Assembly (NCBI RefSeq): GCF_003054965.1
Contig: NZ_MIES01000026.1
Coordinates: forward strand, 930,001-994,000
Length of the DNA: 64,000 nucleotides
Origin: Saccharospirillum sp. MSK14-1
GTDB lineage: Bacteria > Pseudomonadota > Gammaproteobacteria > Pseudomonadales > Natronospirillaceae
Reading direction: 5' to 3'
Shown: positions 27,588-43,300 of the stretch, piece by piece
Numbering within the stretch: position 1 is the stretch's first letter
Layout: every line of letters begins with the position of its first letter
The notes under the pieces: generated by a model
The model's input: only the letters and a program-made list of their open reading frames with translations
Databases searched by the model: none
Told to the model about the DNA's origin: nothing
Translations under genes and position numbers: made by a program

Positions 27588-28667
27588 ATGCAACTGAGTG
27601 TCGACCTGGGCGATCGTTCTTATCCCATCATTATTGAAGCTGGAATTCTGTCTGACGCCACGGCCTGGCAATCGGTGCTTCACCATACTGAAGTGCTGGT
27701 GGTGACCAATGAAACCGTTGCGCCGCTGTATCTGGATAACGTTCTTACCGCTCTGACAGCGCCGGGTCGTCGGCTGGAAAGTCTGGTGTTGCCGGATGGT
27801 GAGGCGCACAAAAACGCCGACACGCTCGGTTTAATCTACGACGCTTTATTAGAGCGTCGCTTTTCCCGCAAAGCGGTTTTGGTGGCGTTAGGCGGTGGCG
27901 TGATTGGTGATCTGACCGGTTACGCTGCTGCAACTTACCAAAGAGGCATCGACTTTGTTCAGGTGCCGACCACCTTGTTGTCGCAAGTGGATTCCTCGGT
28001 CGGAGGTAAAACCGGCATCAATCATCCGTTGGGTAAAAACATGATCGGTGCGTTTAAGCAGCCCATCGCCGTCATGATTGACCCCAATGTGATGAGCACC
28101 TTGCCTGAGCGGGAACTGTCTGCTGGTTTGGCTGAGGTGATCAAATACGGTCTGATTTACGACGCTGATTTTTTTGTCTGGCTTGAGCAACATCTGGATG
28201 AACTGCTGGCGCAACAACCGCAGGCGTTGGTGCAAGCCATCGCCCGCTCATGCGAGTTGAAAGCCGAAGTCGTTGCTGCGGATGAAACCGAGCAAGGCAT
28301 TCGCGCTATTTTGAATTTGGGGCATACCTTTGGCCACGCCATTGAAGCCGAGCAAGGCTATGGCGCCTGGCTGCATGGCGAAGCCGTCGGTACCGGCATG
28401 GTGATGGCTTGCGACTTATCGCATCGACTGGGCTGGATTGACGCTGAGGTCTTCGATCGTGCGCGTGCCTTGATTGAACGTGCCCGTTTGCCCGTAGCCC
28501 CGCCGCCGTCAATGAGCGCCGACGACTTTATGAATCAAATGAGTCGTGACAAGAAAGTCGAATCCGGCCAGTTGCGTTTGGTATTGTTAAAGGCGTTAGG
28601 GCAGGCGGTTGTCACCGCAGATTTCGACGCCAGCCAATTGCAGGCGTCTTTGACAGCACGTTATTGA
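27588..28667 (+). CDS. aroB: 3-dehydroquinate synthase
   Basis: Converts DAHP to 3-dehydroquinate using NAD+ and a divalent metal. Landmarks are the VLPDGEAHKN segment, GGGVIGDLTGYAAATYQRG, the substrate loop QVDSSVGGKTGINH, the lysine-containing EVIKYGLI, and the metal ligands in LNLGHTFGHAIE and WLHGEAV. Length 359 fits the bacterial enzyme. Confidence 0.97.
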   Translation: MQLSVDLGDRSYPIIIEAGILSDATAWQSVLHHTEVLVVTNETVAPLYLDNVLTALTAPGRRLESLVLPDGEAHKNADTLGLIYDALLERRFSRKAVLVALGGGVIGDLTGYAAATYQRGIDFVQVPTTLLSQVDSSVGGKTGINHPLGKNMIGAFKQPIAVMIDPNVMSTLPERELSAGLAEVIKYGLIYDADFFVWLEQHLDELLAQQPQALVQAIARSCELKAEVVAADETEQGIRAILNLGHTFGHAIEAEQGYGAWLHGEAVGTGMVMACDLSHRLGWIDAEVFDRARALIERARLPVAPPPSMSADDFMNQMSRDKKVESGQLRLVLLKALGQAVVTADFDASQLQASLTARY

Positions 28668-28758
28668 GGCCTGAACCTTGACGAACCCAATCGACTGGTC
28701 CAAAGCTAGAGAGCGATTGCGTTCGTGATAATGGAATTACTTCGTCCAGGTGGATGTT

Positions 28759-30189
28759 ATGCAAGACTTTACTGACCAGACCCAGCGCATGCTCGACTAC
28801 TACGGCCTCTATCAGGATCCCTTCGGTGAACTGGTGGATGCCTCTGTATTCAGCGGGGCCGGTGAGCGGTTGGAAATGGCCGAGCATATTCGCCACCTGC
28901 TGAGTTTCAGTGCACAAGATTGCCTGTTGATGGCGCCAACCGGTGGCGGTAAACACGCCATTTCGCATCAGGTGATCCGTTTATTGGATGACGACTGGCG
29001 CATTGCCTGGCTCGATGGCAGTGAAATCGACCGGCTCGACGGCGCCAGCCGTGAATTGATTGGCCAGTTGGGGCTGGGCCTGAAAACCGACGGCGACACC
29101 GCCAGTCTGTATCGCAATATGGCCGATGCCATTGCCCAGCGCACCGACGATGGCGAGAATTTTCTGTTAATCGTCCAGCAGGCCGACCTGCTTCCGGCCG
29201 ATGTGCAAACCTGGCTGCAGTCGATGCGAACGCTGGCGCCTCGTACCGAAAGCCGTTTGCGCCAGTTGTGGTTGGCCAGTTCCGCCACCGCCATTGCGCA
29301 ATCCGATAATGACGACCACTGGTATCGCCTGGTTTTGGAGCCACTCAGCGGTGCTGATGCGGTGGTTTATCTGAACGATCGTTTTGCGGCCTCTGGCCAG
29401 CCGAATGGCATTCCTATTGGTGATAACGACGTTGCGCGGTTAAACGATCTGGCCGGTGGGTTACCAGCTGAGTTGAATCAGGTTGCTCGTGATTACTTGA
29501 TCGCCGGCACGTTCAAAACCACCGAGCGCAAGCAAGGCTTCCCGCTGACTCATGTATTGGCCGGGGCCGGTGTGGTGACGCTCATTGTATTGACGGTTCT
29601 GTATTCCAACCAAAGCGACTCCACGGATAACGCGGATGATAGCGTCGAACTGGCGGACATCGAACCGGTAACGTCGGACGCCGAAGAACCGCTCGAATCG
29701 GAGGTCCAGCAGCGACTGGCCGATGCGGTTGCCCGGGTGGAAGCGCGTCGTCAAGAAGCGGAGGCGGCGCAGGCCGCTGCCCAGGCGGAAGCCGAAGCGG
29801 CGGCGAGTGAAGCTGCGCAGACACCCGCTCCCGAACCTGCCCCTGAGCCTGCTGCCCCTCAACCCGAGCCAGAGCCGACGCCCCAGCAGAGCGCTTCGGC
29901 AGAACCTGCCGTTCAGGGATTGGCCGCCAACGCAGCCGATAACGAATACACCCTGCAATTGGTGGGTGTGCGCAACCGCGCCTCTGTTGAAGCCATCCTC
30001 GCGGAAATGGACAACCCCGAACAGTACGACATCATCACCTCCAGCTATCAGGGCCGCCCCTGGTACGTGCTGATCCATGGTCGGTACAGTGGCCCTTCGG
30101 CGGCGCGTGCGGATATCGCCAATCTGCCTGCCCGCTTCCGTGACCAGGAGCCCTGGGCGCGGACCTTTGCCAGCTTACGTAACAACTGA
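28759..30189 (+). CDS. damX: DamX-like AAA/SPOR-domain protein
   Basis: Inner-membrane protein with an N-terminal ExeA-like AAA domain (about 1-245), a membrane helix (about 262-280), a long acidic then Ala/Glu- and Pro/Glu-rich periplasmic linker and a C-terminal SPOR domain (about 395-470, NEYTLQLVGVRNRASVEAIL). SPOR domains target septal peptidoglycan, and E. coli DamX, encoded just after aroB, acts in division. The P-loop reads APTGGGKHA, with His where Ser or Thr should bind magnesium, so ATP hydrolysis is doubtful. GTG at 28750 is in frame, but ATG 28759 has the AGG ribosome site at the better distance. Confidence 0.85.
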   Translation: MQDFTDQTQRMLDYYGLYQDPFGELVDASVFSGAGERLEMAEHIRHLLSFSAQDCLLMAPTGGGKHAISHQVIRLLDDDWRIAWLDGSEIDRLDGASRELIGQLGLGLKTDGDTASLYRNMADAIAQRTDDGENFLLIVQQADLLPADVQTWLQSMRTLAPRTESRLRQLWLASSATAIAQSDNDDHWYRLVLEPLSGADAVVYLNDRFAASGQPNGIPIGDNDVARLNDLAGGLPAELNQVARDYLIAGTFKTTERKQGFPLTHVLAGAGVVTLIVLTVLYSNQSDSTDNADDSVELADIEPVTSDAEEPLESEVQQRLADAVARVEARRQEAEAAQAAAQAEAEAAASEAAQTPAPEPAPEPAAPQPEPEPTPQQSASAEPAVQGLAANAADNEYTLQLVGVRNRASVEAILAEMDNPEQYDIITSSYQGRPWYVLIHGRYSGPSAARADIANLPARFRDQEPWARTFASLRNN

Positions 30190-30248
30190 GATGAGCGAAT
30201 ATCGGGCAATCCGATAATTCAACCGCTTAATATACCGTTATTGTTTGT

Positions 30249-30262
30249 GTGACGTGCGTCAC
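30249..30262. promoter_or_regulatory. inverted repeat GTGACG-TG-CGTCAC upstream of gltB
   Basis: A perfect 6+6 palindrome 150 bases before the gltB start, in the 222-base gap between the damX-like gene and gltBD. It could be an operator. I cannot name the regulator. Confidence 0.3.
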
Positions 30263-30411
30263 TGAATAGACTCGGTTGCGAACCTTCAGTAGGGGCGTCG
30301 GGATGTTTCTGTACCCGGCCGTTCAACCCCCGGTTTCCCTCGCGCACTGTGATGCCCCCAGTTTTTCGGGTAGGCAGCGCACGGTCACCGGCCCAGCAAG
30401 GCACTATTACA

Positions 30412-36293
<5,882 letters not shown>

Positions 36294-36318
36294 CTGTCTA
36301 AGCAGACGCGGTTGGATA

Positions 36319-36348
36319 AAAGCGGGCGCCTCTAAAGGCGCCCGCTTT
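36319..36348. terminator. terminator stem shared by gltD and the 3' end of acpH
   Basis: AAAGCGGGCGCCT and AGGCGCCCGCTTT form a perfect 13-bp stem with a 4-base CTAA loop. The acpH stop codon (minus strand, 36332-36334) sits in the loop and its last residues are encoded in one arm, so the stem is partly coding. T-runs are short on both sides. Confidence 0.7.
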
Positions 36349-36907
36349 CGTTGAGTAATCGCTGTAGAAATGCATCGACCGCCGTCTGCTCAGCGTCCAA
36401 TTGTTCTATCGCCCATAAACCCTGTGCTTCCATCTCATCGGCAAACCGCAGGCGACGTGACAAACCACCCAGCGCGCGAACAATGTTCTCTGGCCGGCGG
36501 TAGCCTGCGAGCCAATCGTCTTCAATCAGCCAATGCAGCGTCCGCTCCAGGCGCGGTGGCAGTGGCAACGCATCAAAGCGGCGGGTTTCGCGATAGCGTT
36601 CTTGGGTAAAAGCAGTCAGCGTTTGCGCGTGATACTGCGACCAATAACGCGCCAAGTAATGATCGAGCAACATGTCGACGACAATGGGGGTGGTCTTGCG
36701 CAGTTTGGGACGCAACCGCTGGCGCAGCGATTCCAGTTCGGGGCTGGCATCGGTGGTACGATCAATCCACTGATGGCGATCAAAGTGCTCAATAAAACCG
36801 GATGAAACATCGTTCGGGTCGGGCCGCAGCGCAAAATCGGGCCAGAGACTGCCTAATAAAGCATCCGCGTCCGGGTCGGAAAATAACCAGTGGCCGAGAA
36901 AGTTCAC
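36332..36907 (-). CDS. acpH: acyl-carrier-protein phosphodiesterase
   Basis: Predicted to remove the 4'-phosphopantetheine arm from holo-ACP. The 191-residue protein fits the AcpH family (HD-type metal phosphodiesterases): MNFLGHWLFS at the start, an early LWPDFAL segment with the Asp, and VVDMLLDHYLARYW with His/Asp metal ligands near residue 80. It is convergent with gltD and its stop codon is inside the terminator stem. The start at 36907 is divergent from hemE with a 117-base gap. Confidence 0.85.
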   Translation of the reverse strand: MNFLGHWLFSDPDADALLGSLWPDFALRPDPNDVSSGFIEHFDRHQWIDRTTDASPELESLRQRLRPKLRKTTPIVVDMLLDHYLARYWSQYHAQTLTAFTQERYRETRRFDALPLPPRLERTLHWLIEDDWLAGYRRPENIVRALGGLSRRLRFADEMEAQGLWAIEQLDAEQTAVDAFLQRLLNESGRL

Positions 36908-36988
36908 CGCTGCTCCTGAGTCTTGACTGGCGTCAGTCTAACACGCCATCGAACCGCCACAGCATTCGTCAGCACAGGTCAGCATGCG

Positions 36989-36994
36989 TATAAT
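36989..36994 (+). promoter_or_regulatory. candidate -10 box for hemE
   Basis: TATAAT 31 bases before the chosen hemE start. The region 17-18 bases upstream (TTCGTC at 36965-36970) is only a weak -35. Confidence 0.45.
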
Positions 36995-37024
36995 GCGCGC
37001 ACTTTGATGAAGGGTAGAGTGACT

Positions 37025-38089
37025 GTGGCTGAACTGAAAAACGACCGCTTCCTGCGCGCCTTGCTGCGCGAATCCGTTGATCGCACCCCGGTATGGATGA
37101 TGCGCCAGGCCGGTCGCTATTTGCCGGAATACCGCGAGACGCGTGCTCAGGCCGGCGATTTTCTGAGTCTGTGCAAGAACGCCGAACTGGCCTGCGAAGT
37201 CACGCTGCAGCCGCTGCGCCGTTACCCGCTCGATGCCGCCATTCTGTTCTCCGATATCCTCACCATTCCCGATGCCATGGGTCTGGGTCTGTATTTCGAA
37301 ACCGGCGAAGGTCCGCGTTTTGAACGCACCGTGCGCTCCATGGCCGATGTCGACGCGCTGAAAACACCTTCGATGGAAACCGATCTGGGTTACGTCATGA
37401 AGGCCGTCAGCACCATTCGCCAGGCATTGAATGGCGATGTGCCGTTGATCGGTTTTACCGGCAGTCCCTGGACACTGGCGACCTATATGATCGAAGGCGG
37501 CAGCTCCAAAGATTTCCGCCACGCCAAAGGCATGCTCTACGATCAGCCGGAAGTGCTGCACGCACTGCTCAGCCGACTGGCCGATGCCGTCACCGACTAC
37601 CTGAATGCCCAGATCGAAGCCGGTGCACAAGCCGTACAGATTTTCGATACCTGGGGCGGTGCGCTGGCGCACGATGCTTATAAGACTTTCTCACTGGCGT
37701 ATATGAGCAAAATCGTCGCCGGTCTTAAACGAACCCACCAAGGCAATAAAGTCCCGGTGATCATCTTCACCAAAGGCGGCGGCCAATGGCTGGAAAGTAT
37801 GGCCGAAAGCGGCGCTGATGCTTTGGGGTTGGACTGGACGACACCGCTCGATAATGCCCGCCAACGAGTCGGCGATAAAGTAGCACTGCAAGGCAACCTC
37901 GACCCAGCGGTGTTGTATTCATCACCGGAACGCATTCGCGACGAAGTCGAACGTATCCTCGCCGAATTTGGTAAAGGCAGTGGTCATGTATTCAACCTGG
38001 GACACGGCATTCATCCGCAGATTGATCCGGAACATGCGGGGGCTTTTGTTGAGGCGGTGGTGGAGTTGAGTCCGAAGTATCATCGCTAA
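37025..38089 (+). CDS. hemE: uroporphyrinogen decarboxylase
   Basis: Decarboxylates the four acetate arms of uroporphyrinogen III in haem synthesis. Signatures are [17 protein letters not shown] near the N-terminus and [17 protein letters not shown] around residue 145, with catalytic Asp in [12 protein letters not shown]. The frame opens at 36923. In-frame ATG 37007, GTG 37019 and GTG 37025 are all possible; AAGGG (37010-37014) lies 10 bases before GTG 37025, which gives the usual N-terminus MAELKNDRF, so it is preferred (354 residues). Confidence 0.95.
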   Translation: MAELKNDRFLRALLRESVDRTPVWMMRQAGRYLPEYRETRAQAGDFLSLCKNAELACEVTLQPLRRYPLDAAILFSDILTIPDAMGLGLYFETGEGPRFERTVRSMADVDALKTPSMETDLGYVMKAVSTIRQALNGDVPLIGFTGSPWTLATYMIEGGSSKDFRHAKGMLYDQPEVLHALLSRLADAVTDYLNAQIEAGAQAVQIFDTWGGALAHDAYKTFSLAYMSKIVAGLKRTHQGNKVPVIIFTKGGGQWLESMAESGADALGLDWTTPLDNARQRVGDKVALQGNLDPAVLYSSPERIRDEVERILAEFGKGSGHVFNLGHGIHPQIDPEHAGAFVEAVVELSPKYHR

Positions 38090-38234
38090 CTGATGGTCGT
38101 CAATTTTGAATCAGAAAATGAAGGTTAATTGTCAGTGTTCATTGACAATTTGTTGGGTGGTTATAGGCTAAGAGAAGCCCTGTGATCTTGAACGTCAGGG
38201 AATCTCCCCGTAATGAACAAAGGAATATTCACAC

Positions 38235-38534
38235 ATGAAGCGTCTACTAACGACTGCCGTTGTTGTGTTTGCCGTCTTATTGAGTGGCTGCGCAACTGTC
38301 ACTGCGACCCCGGATGGTCAACCAAAGCTGGCAACCACTCCCAATTACGAGCAAACACAGCACTTCTTTATTGGTGGTTTACTTCCTCAGAAAAATGTTG
38401 TTGATACGCAAGCAGTATGCCCTGATGGCGTGCGTCAGCTGCAAACTCAGACAACTTTCACTGATGGTTTGTTGAGATTTGTGACCTTCGGTTGGTACGC
38501 GCCGCGTACTGCTCGAGTCTGGTGCCAGTCATAA
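38235..38534 (+). CDS. Bor-family lipoprotein
   Basis: A 99-residue lipoprotein with lipobox LLSGC (Cys19). The mature part follows the pattern of lambda Bor and its chromosomal relatives: QHFFIGGLLPQKNVVDTQAVCPDG, then TQTTFTDGLLRFVTFGWYAPRTARVWC, with a Cys pair likely to form a disulfide. Lambda Bor is a serum-resistance lipoprotein, but chromosomal homologues are widespread and of unknown role. No phage genes are near. It pairs with a second small lipoprotein gene 15 bases downstream. Confidence 0.82.
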   Translation: MKRLLTTAVVVFAVLLSGCATVTATPDGQPKLATTPNYEQTQHFFIGGLLPQKNVVDTQAVCPDGVRQLQTQTTFTDGLLRFVTFGWYAPRTARVWCQS

Positions 38535-38548
38535 GGAGCATGCAAAAG

Positions 38549-38854
38549 ATGAAAAATATTAAAGCGTTAGTTCTCAGCTCTGTATTGCTGGCACTGCTTG
38601 CTGGTTGCAGCACTATCGAATTTTCTAATACGGGTGCAATGTCTTCAAATACTGAAGCCTATGGTTACTGGCATCACAATGTGGCGTTCTCCCTGTATGA
38701 ATTGTCCGACCCAGTAAACTTGAACAACTGTCAAAGCGATGAGTGGTCATCTTTGACGGTAGAGAAAGATATTATTACAGCCGTTGCAGGCGTTGCTGAT
38801 ATCTTCTTGTTTGTAGACGTTTGGGATCCTTGGGCCGTTGAGCTCGGTTGCTAA
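38549..38854 (+). CDS. small lipoprotein next to the Bor-like gene
   Basis: A 101-residue protein with lipobox LLAGC (Cys19) and a mature domain with Cys residues at its middle and very end (NNCQSDEW, VELGC). A hydrophobic AVAGVADIFLFVDVWDPW stretch could insert in the membrane. I do not know the family. ATG 38549 is chosen because AAGGAG (38533-38538) lies 10 bases before it; ATG 38540 is too close. It is co-oriented with the Bor-like gene and likely co-transcribed. Confidence 0.72.
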   Translation: MKNIKALVLSSVLLALLAGCSTIEFSNTGAMSSNTEAYGYWHHNVAFSLYELSDPVNLNNCQSDEWSSLTVEKDIITAVAGVADIFLFVDVWDPWAVELGC

Positions 38855-38864
38855 ATGTTCAAAT

Positions 38865-38892
38865 AAAAAAGCAGCCATCGGGCTGCTTTTTT
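38865..38892. terminator. bidirectional terminator between the lipoprotein gene and purU
   Basis: AAAAAAGCAGCC-ATC-GGGCTGCTTTTTT with A-run and T-run on either side. The purU stop codon (minus strand, 38891-38893) touches its edge. Confidence 0.9.
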
Positions 38893-39757
38893 AATCCGGA
38901 AACACCACCGTCCGGTTCCCCGTCAAAAACACCCGCTTCTCGATGTGATAACGCACCGCCTTGGCGAGAGTCTGGCTTTCAATATCCTGACCCTTGGCAA
39001 CCAGTTCTTCCGGATAATGGCTGTGATCTACGGCCTGTACGCCCTGAGTAATAATCGGGCCTTCGTCCAGATCATCATTCACATAATGAGCCGTGGCGCC
39101 GACCAGTTTGACGCCTTTCGCCCAAGCCTGGTGATAGGGCTTGGCGCCTTTGAAGCCGGGCAGCAGTGAGTGATGAATATTGATCGCCCAGCCGTCGAGT
39201 TTGGCGGACATTTCTGGCGACAGCACTTGCATATAACGCGCTAGAACCACCAGCTCGCACTGAGCGTCGGTGATTAATTCCCAGATTTGAGCTTCCTGTT
39301 CGGCCTTGGTATCTGGCGTAATTGGCAGATGGTGATAAGGAACGCCATGCCAGTCGGCCAGGTGTTGCAGGTCCGGGTGATTGGAAATAATCAGCGGAAT
39401 TTCGATGGCCAGTTCGCCGGTGCGATAGCGGTACAAAAGATCGTTCAGGCAGTGATCGTATTTCGATACCAAAATGGCAACGCGGGTACGATGCTCGGGT
39501 TCGGTGATCTGCCAGTCCATGTCAAAATCGGCCGCGCGGCTGCTAAACAGTTCACGCAGTTTTTGCAGCGAATCATCGCCTTTTTCCGGACGAAATTCGA
39601 CGCGAATACTGAAGCTGTTAGTAGCGCGATCATCGAATGAGTTCATCGCTACTACATAGTTTTCAGTTTCCGCGAGACTGCGGGTCACCACATCGACTGT
39701 GCCCAAGCGGCTGGGGCATTGGGCGGTCAAAATCCAGAGTTTTTCTTTGCTGTTCAT
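38891..39757 (-). CDS. purU: formyltetrahydrofolate deformylase
   Basis: Hydrolyses 10-formyl-THF to formate and THF. An N-terminal ACT domain (about 8-85, LWILTAQCPSRLG) is followed by a formyltransferase-fold catalytic domain with the Asn-His-Asp triad region NIHHSLLPGFKGAKP and a late DLDEGPIITQ. The frame opens at 39847, but ATG 39757 overlaps the soxG stop (ATGA) and gives 288 residues. As the last gene of the sox operon it returns one-carbon units released by betaine and sarcosine demethylation to the free THF pool. Confidence 0.95.
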   Translation of the reverse strand: MNSKEKLWILTAQCPSRLGTVDVVTRSLAETENYVVAMNSFDDRATNSFSIRVEFRPEKGDDSLQKLRELFSSRAADFDMDWQITEPEHRTRVAILVSKYDHCLNDLLYRYRTGELAIEIPLIISNHPDLQHLADWHGVPYHHLPITPDTKAEQEAQIWELITDAQCELVVLARYMQVLSPEMSAKLDGWAINIHHSLLPGFKGAKPYHQAWAKGVKLVGATAHYVNDDLDEGPIITQGVQAVDHSHYPEELVAKGQDIESQTLAKAVRYHIEKRVFLTGNRTVVFPD

Positions 39758-40368
39758 GCGTGTTCGCTCAGGCCGAATTCCTGGCCGGCATCCACCAGCC
39801 AACGCCAAATGTAGTCGGCAAAGCTGCGCCGCACGACCAGCTCCCATTCGTCGTCGCCAAGGCGGCTGATAATGGCCTGTGATTTAGCAAAAACCGTCGA
39901 GACCACTTTGCCAGCGGGGAAGTTGCGATCGTGCACATCGTAAGGGCAGCTTTTCATCAAGACAGCACGAGCGTTGGCGCCACTTAAGCGAACCAGGGTT
40001 TGGCCGCCACTGACATTAATGACCGCATAGTGACCACTGAGATTTTCGCGCAGCGCGGTTTCCATGGTGAAGGCGGCGTTAGCCGGGCCTGTGAGCAGCC
40101 ATTCATCAGGCGCAATCCAGCGCAATCTCCAGTCGTTATTGGCCTCGCTTTGCAAGTTGCCAGGCAGCGCCAGACCGGTGGCTTTTGCCACGCCTTGAAC
40201 AAAGCTGGCATCGTCGGTATTGCCACGAATAACAAGCTGTGTCGCCAGCGCGTTTTCTTGCAACTGCAGACCGTCACCACGCAGCGCGCTGTGTTGATAC
40301 AGCGGGCTACGTGCAAGAACGTCAGCCGTTGGCAGTTGATCCATGACGGCAGTGAAGGTGTCAGACAT
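39754..40368 (-). CDS. soxG: sarcosine oxidase gamma subunit
   Basis: Small subunit of heterotetrameric sarcosine oxidase, which oxidises sarcosine to glycine with THF and O2. The 204-residue protein has the family's GcvT-like fold: SPLYQHSALRG near the N-terminus, LRWIAPDEWLLTGP in the middle and GGQTLVRLSGANARAVLMKSCPYDVH toward the C-terminus. The frame opens at 40464; ATG 40368 (MSDTFTAV) overlaps the soxA stop and is preferred. Confidence 0.93.
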   Translation of the reverse strand: MSDTFTAVMDQLPTADVLARSPLYQHSALRGDGLQLQENALATQLVIRGNTDDASFVQGVAKATGLALPGNLQSEANNDWRLRWIAPDEWLLTGPANAAFTMETALRENLSGHYAVINVSGGQTLVRLSGANARAVLMKSCPYDVHDRNFPAGKVVSTVFAKSQAIISRLGDDEWELVVRRSFADYIWRWLVDAGQEFGLSEHA

Positions 40369-43300
40369 TCTGGCGGTCTCCCTTGGGATCGAGGAAAATC
40401 GTGCTGCAGATTTCAGCTTCCACAACTTGGCCATTCGATAACGGATAGTAGATGGTGTCGCCATTGCGATTCAGGCCGTCCTTGATCAGGCCCATGGCGA
40501 TTGAACGACCCAGGTTAGCGCTGTAATAGCTGGAGGTCACGTGACCCAGCATGGCCATCGGCAGTGGCTGTTTCGGATCGTCCACCGCCTGTGCGCCTTC
40601 GGGCAGCACCACTTTTGGATCTTTGGTTTTCAGACCCACTAACTGCTTCCGACCTTCGCGTACACAGTCTTCACGCTTCATGCCGCGTTTGCCAATAAAG
40701 CTGAAGGGTTTGTCTTCTTTCACGGCCCAGCCGTGATTCAGATCGTACGGATGTACGGATCCATCGGTGTCTTGACCGGCAATAATAAAGCCTTTCTCCG
40801 CACGCAAAATGTGCATGCTTTCTGTGCCGTACGGCGTCAGGTTGTATTTCTCACCGTGCTCGAACAATTTCTCCCAAACGTGCAGACCGTAGTTCGCCTG
40901 AACGTTGATCTCGTACGACAGCTCACCGGTAAAGGAAATGCGGAAGACGCGTGCGGGTACACCGGCCACGGTGCCCTGGCGCCAGTCCATAAACTTGAAG
41001 CTGTCTTTATCGAGGTCGATGTCATCGCACAATTCGGCCAACAGCTTGCGTGCGTTGGGACCGGCAATGGTCATCGTCGCCCAGTGGTCGGTGACGGTGT
41101 TCATAAACACCTCAAGCTCGGGCCACTCGGTTTGATGATACAGCTCCAGCCATTCCAGCACGCCTGCCGCGCCGCCGGTGGTGGTGGTCATCAGGAAATG
41201 ATTTTCGCCCAGGCAGGAGGTGACACCGTCGTCGAATACCATGCCGTCTTCGTGGCACATTAAGCCATAGCGACATTTGCCGACCGCCAGCTTGGCCCAG
41301 GCATTGGTGTAGATGCGGCCGATAAATTCGCGCGCGTCTTTGCCCTGAATATCGATTTTGCCGAGTGTCGATGCATCGAGAATGCCGATGCTTTCGCGCG
41401 TCGCCAGACATTCACGATCGAGTGCCTGCTGCATGGTTTCACCCGCTTTGGGGTAATACCAGGGGCGCTTCCACTGGCCGACGTTTTCAAACTCGGCGCC
41501 ATGCTGTACATGCCAGTCGTGCATGGCGGTGTAACGTTCCGGCTCGAACAGTTCGCCGCAATGACGACCGACGACAGCACCGAAAGTCACCGGCGTGTAA
41601 TTGGGTCGGAAAATGGTGGTGCCGGTGTCGGGAATGCTCTGGCCCAACGACTTGGCAGCAATCGCCATGCCGTTGATGTTACCCAGCTTGCCCTGGTCGG
41701 TACCGAAACCCATGGCGGTGTAACGCTTCACGTGTTCAATCGATTCAAAGCCTTCACGCGTCGCCAGTTCGATGGCGGCAGCGGTGACGTCGTTTTGCAA
41801 ATCGACAAACTGTTTCGGCGCGCGACTGTTCGGTTGCGTATGCGGAATGCTGTACAGCGCCATGGCTTTTGCTTCTGGCCAGCTGTCGACTTCTGGTGTG
41901 GTGGCCGGTGTGGCATCGAAACCCGCCAGCTTGGCCGCTTCGGCACCCTGTTCGGCGCCATCGCGCAGGCAGGCGACGAGGTCGTAACTGCCTTTGACGG
42001 CGCCGGCGGTTTTCATTTGCTGCAGCGTTTCGCCGGGCACAAATCCGAGAACGTCGTCGTTCCACACCGGACGGCTGCCGGTATGCGCCGACAGATGCAC
42101 GACGGGACTCCAGCCACCCGAAGAGGCAATTAAGTCACAGCTGAGCGTGCGGCTGGCGCCAGCCACAGCCGAACCATCGGCATTCAGCGACGCGACAACA
42201 GCACCGGTGACCTTTTTGCTGCCACGCGCTTCAATAACGCCGTGACCCAATAGCACGGCAATGCCGCGACGCTTGGCTTCTTCCTGGTAGTGACCGCTCA
42301 CATCGGCGCGGCTATCGACAATAGCTACCACGTCGCGACCGGCATCTTGCCAATCAAAAGCGGTGCGGTAGGCGTAATCGTTGGCGGTCATCAGCACCAG
42401 TTTATTACCAGGCGCGACGGCGTAACGATTGAGGTAGGTGGAAACGGCGGAGGCCAGCATGCAACCGGGCAGGTCGTTGTTGGCAAACACCAGCGGACGT
42501 TCGTGTGCACCGGTTGCCAACACCACCCAGCGAGCGCGAACCCGATGCAGGCGCTGACGACTCATGCCTTCCGGCGCGCGGTCGGCAATATGATCGGTAC
42601 GGCGTTCGTGAATGGTCAGAAAATTATGATCGTGATAGCCGTTAACGGTTGAGCGCGGCAACAATAAAACATTATCGCGGCCGGCCAGTTCCGCCAAGGT
42701 ATCGGCAACCCACTGCGTCGCCGGTTTGCCACCCATCAGATCGCGACTGTGCAATAAAGAGCCGCCCATTTCCGATTGTTCGTCGGCCAGAATCACACGG
42801 GCACCCGAGCGGGCTGCCGACAAGGCCGCAGCTAAACCGGCAGCGCCAGCACCGACGATCAACACATCCGCGTGCTGGTTTAAATGATCGTATTGATCGA
42901 CGTCTTCAGCGCGCGGTGAGCGACCAAAGCCAGCCGCTTTACGGATGTATTTCTCGTACAGTTTCCAGCCGAAACGCGGAAACATAAAGGTCTTGTAGTA
43001 GAAACCCGGCGGCAGCAAAGAACCAAAGACCTTGCCGACCATGCCGAGCGCATCCGTGTTCAATGACGGCCAACCGGATGTCGGTTGCGCGACCAGACCA
43101 TCGAACAATTCCTGCTGGGTCGCACGCACGTTGGGCACCTGGGTGGCTTCGGTGGCACCCAGTTGCAAAATGGCATTGGGCTCTTCGGCACCGGCGGCAA
43201 CGATGCCGCGACGACGACCGTATTTAAAACTGCGGCCGACCAGATCGACACCGTTGGCGAGCATGGCTGAAGCCAACGTATCACCCTGGAAACCGCTGTA

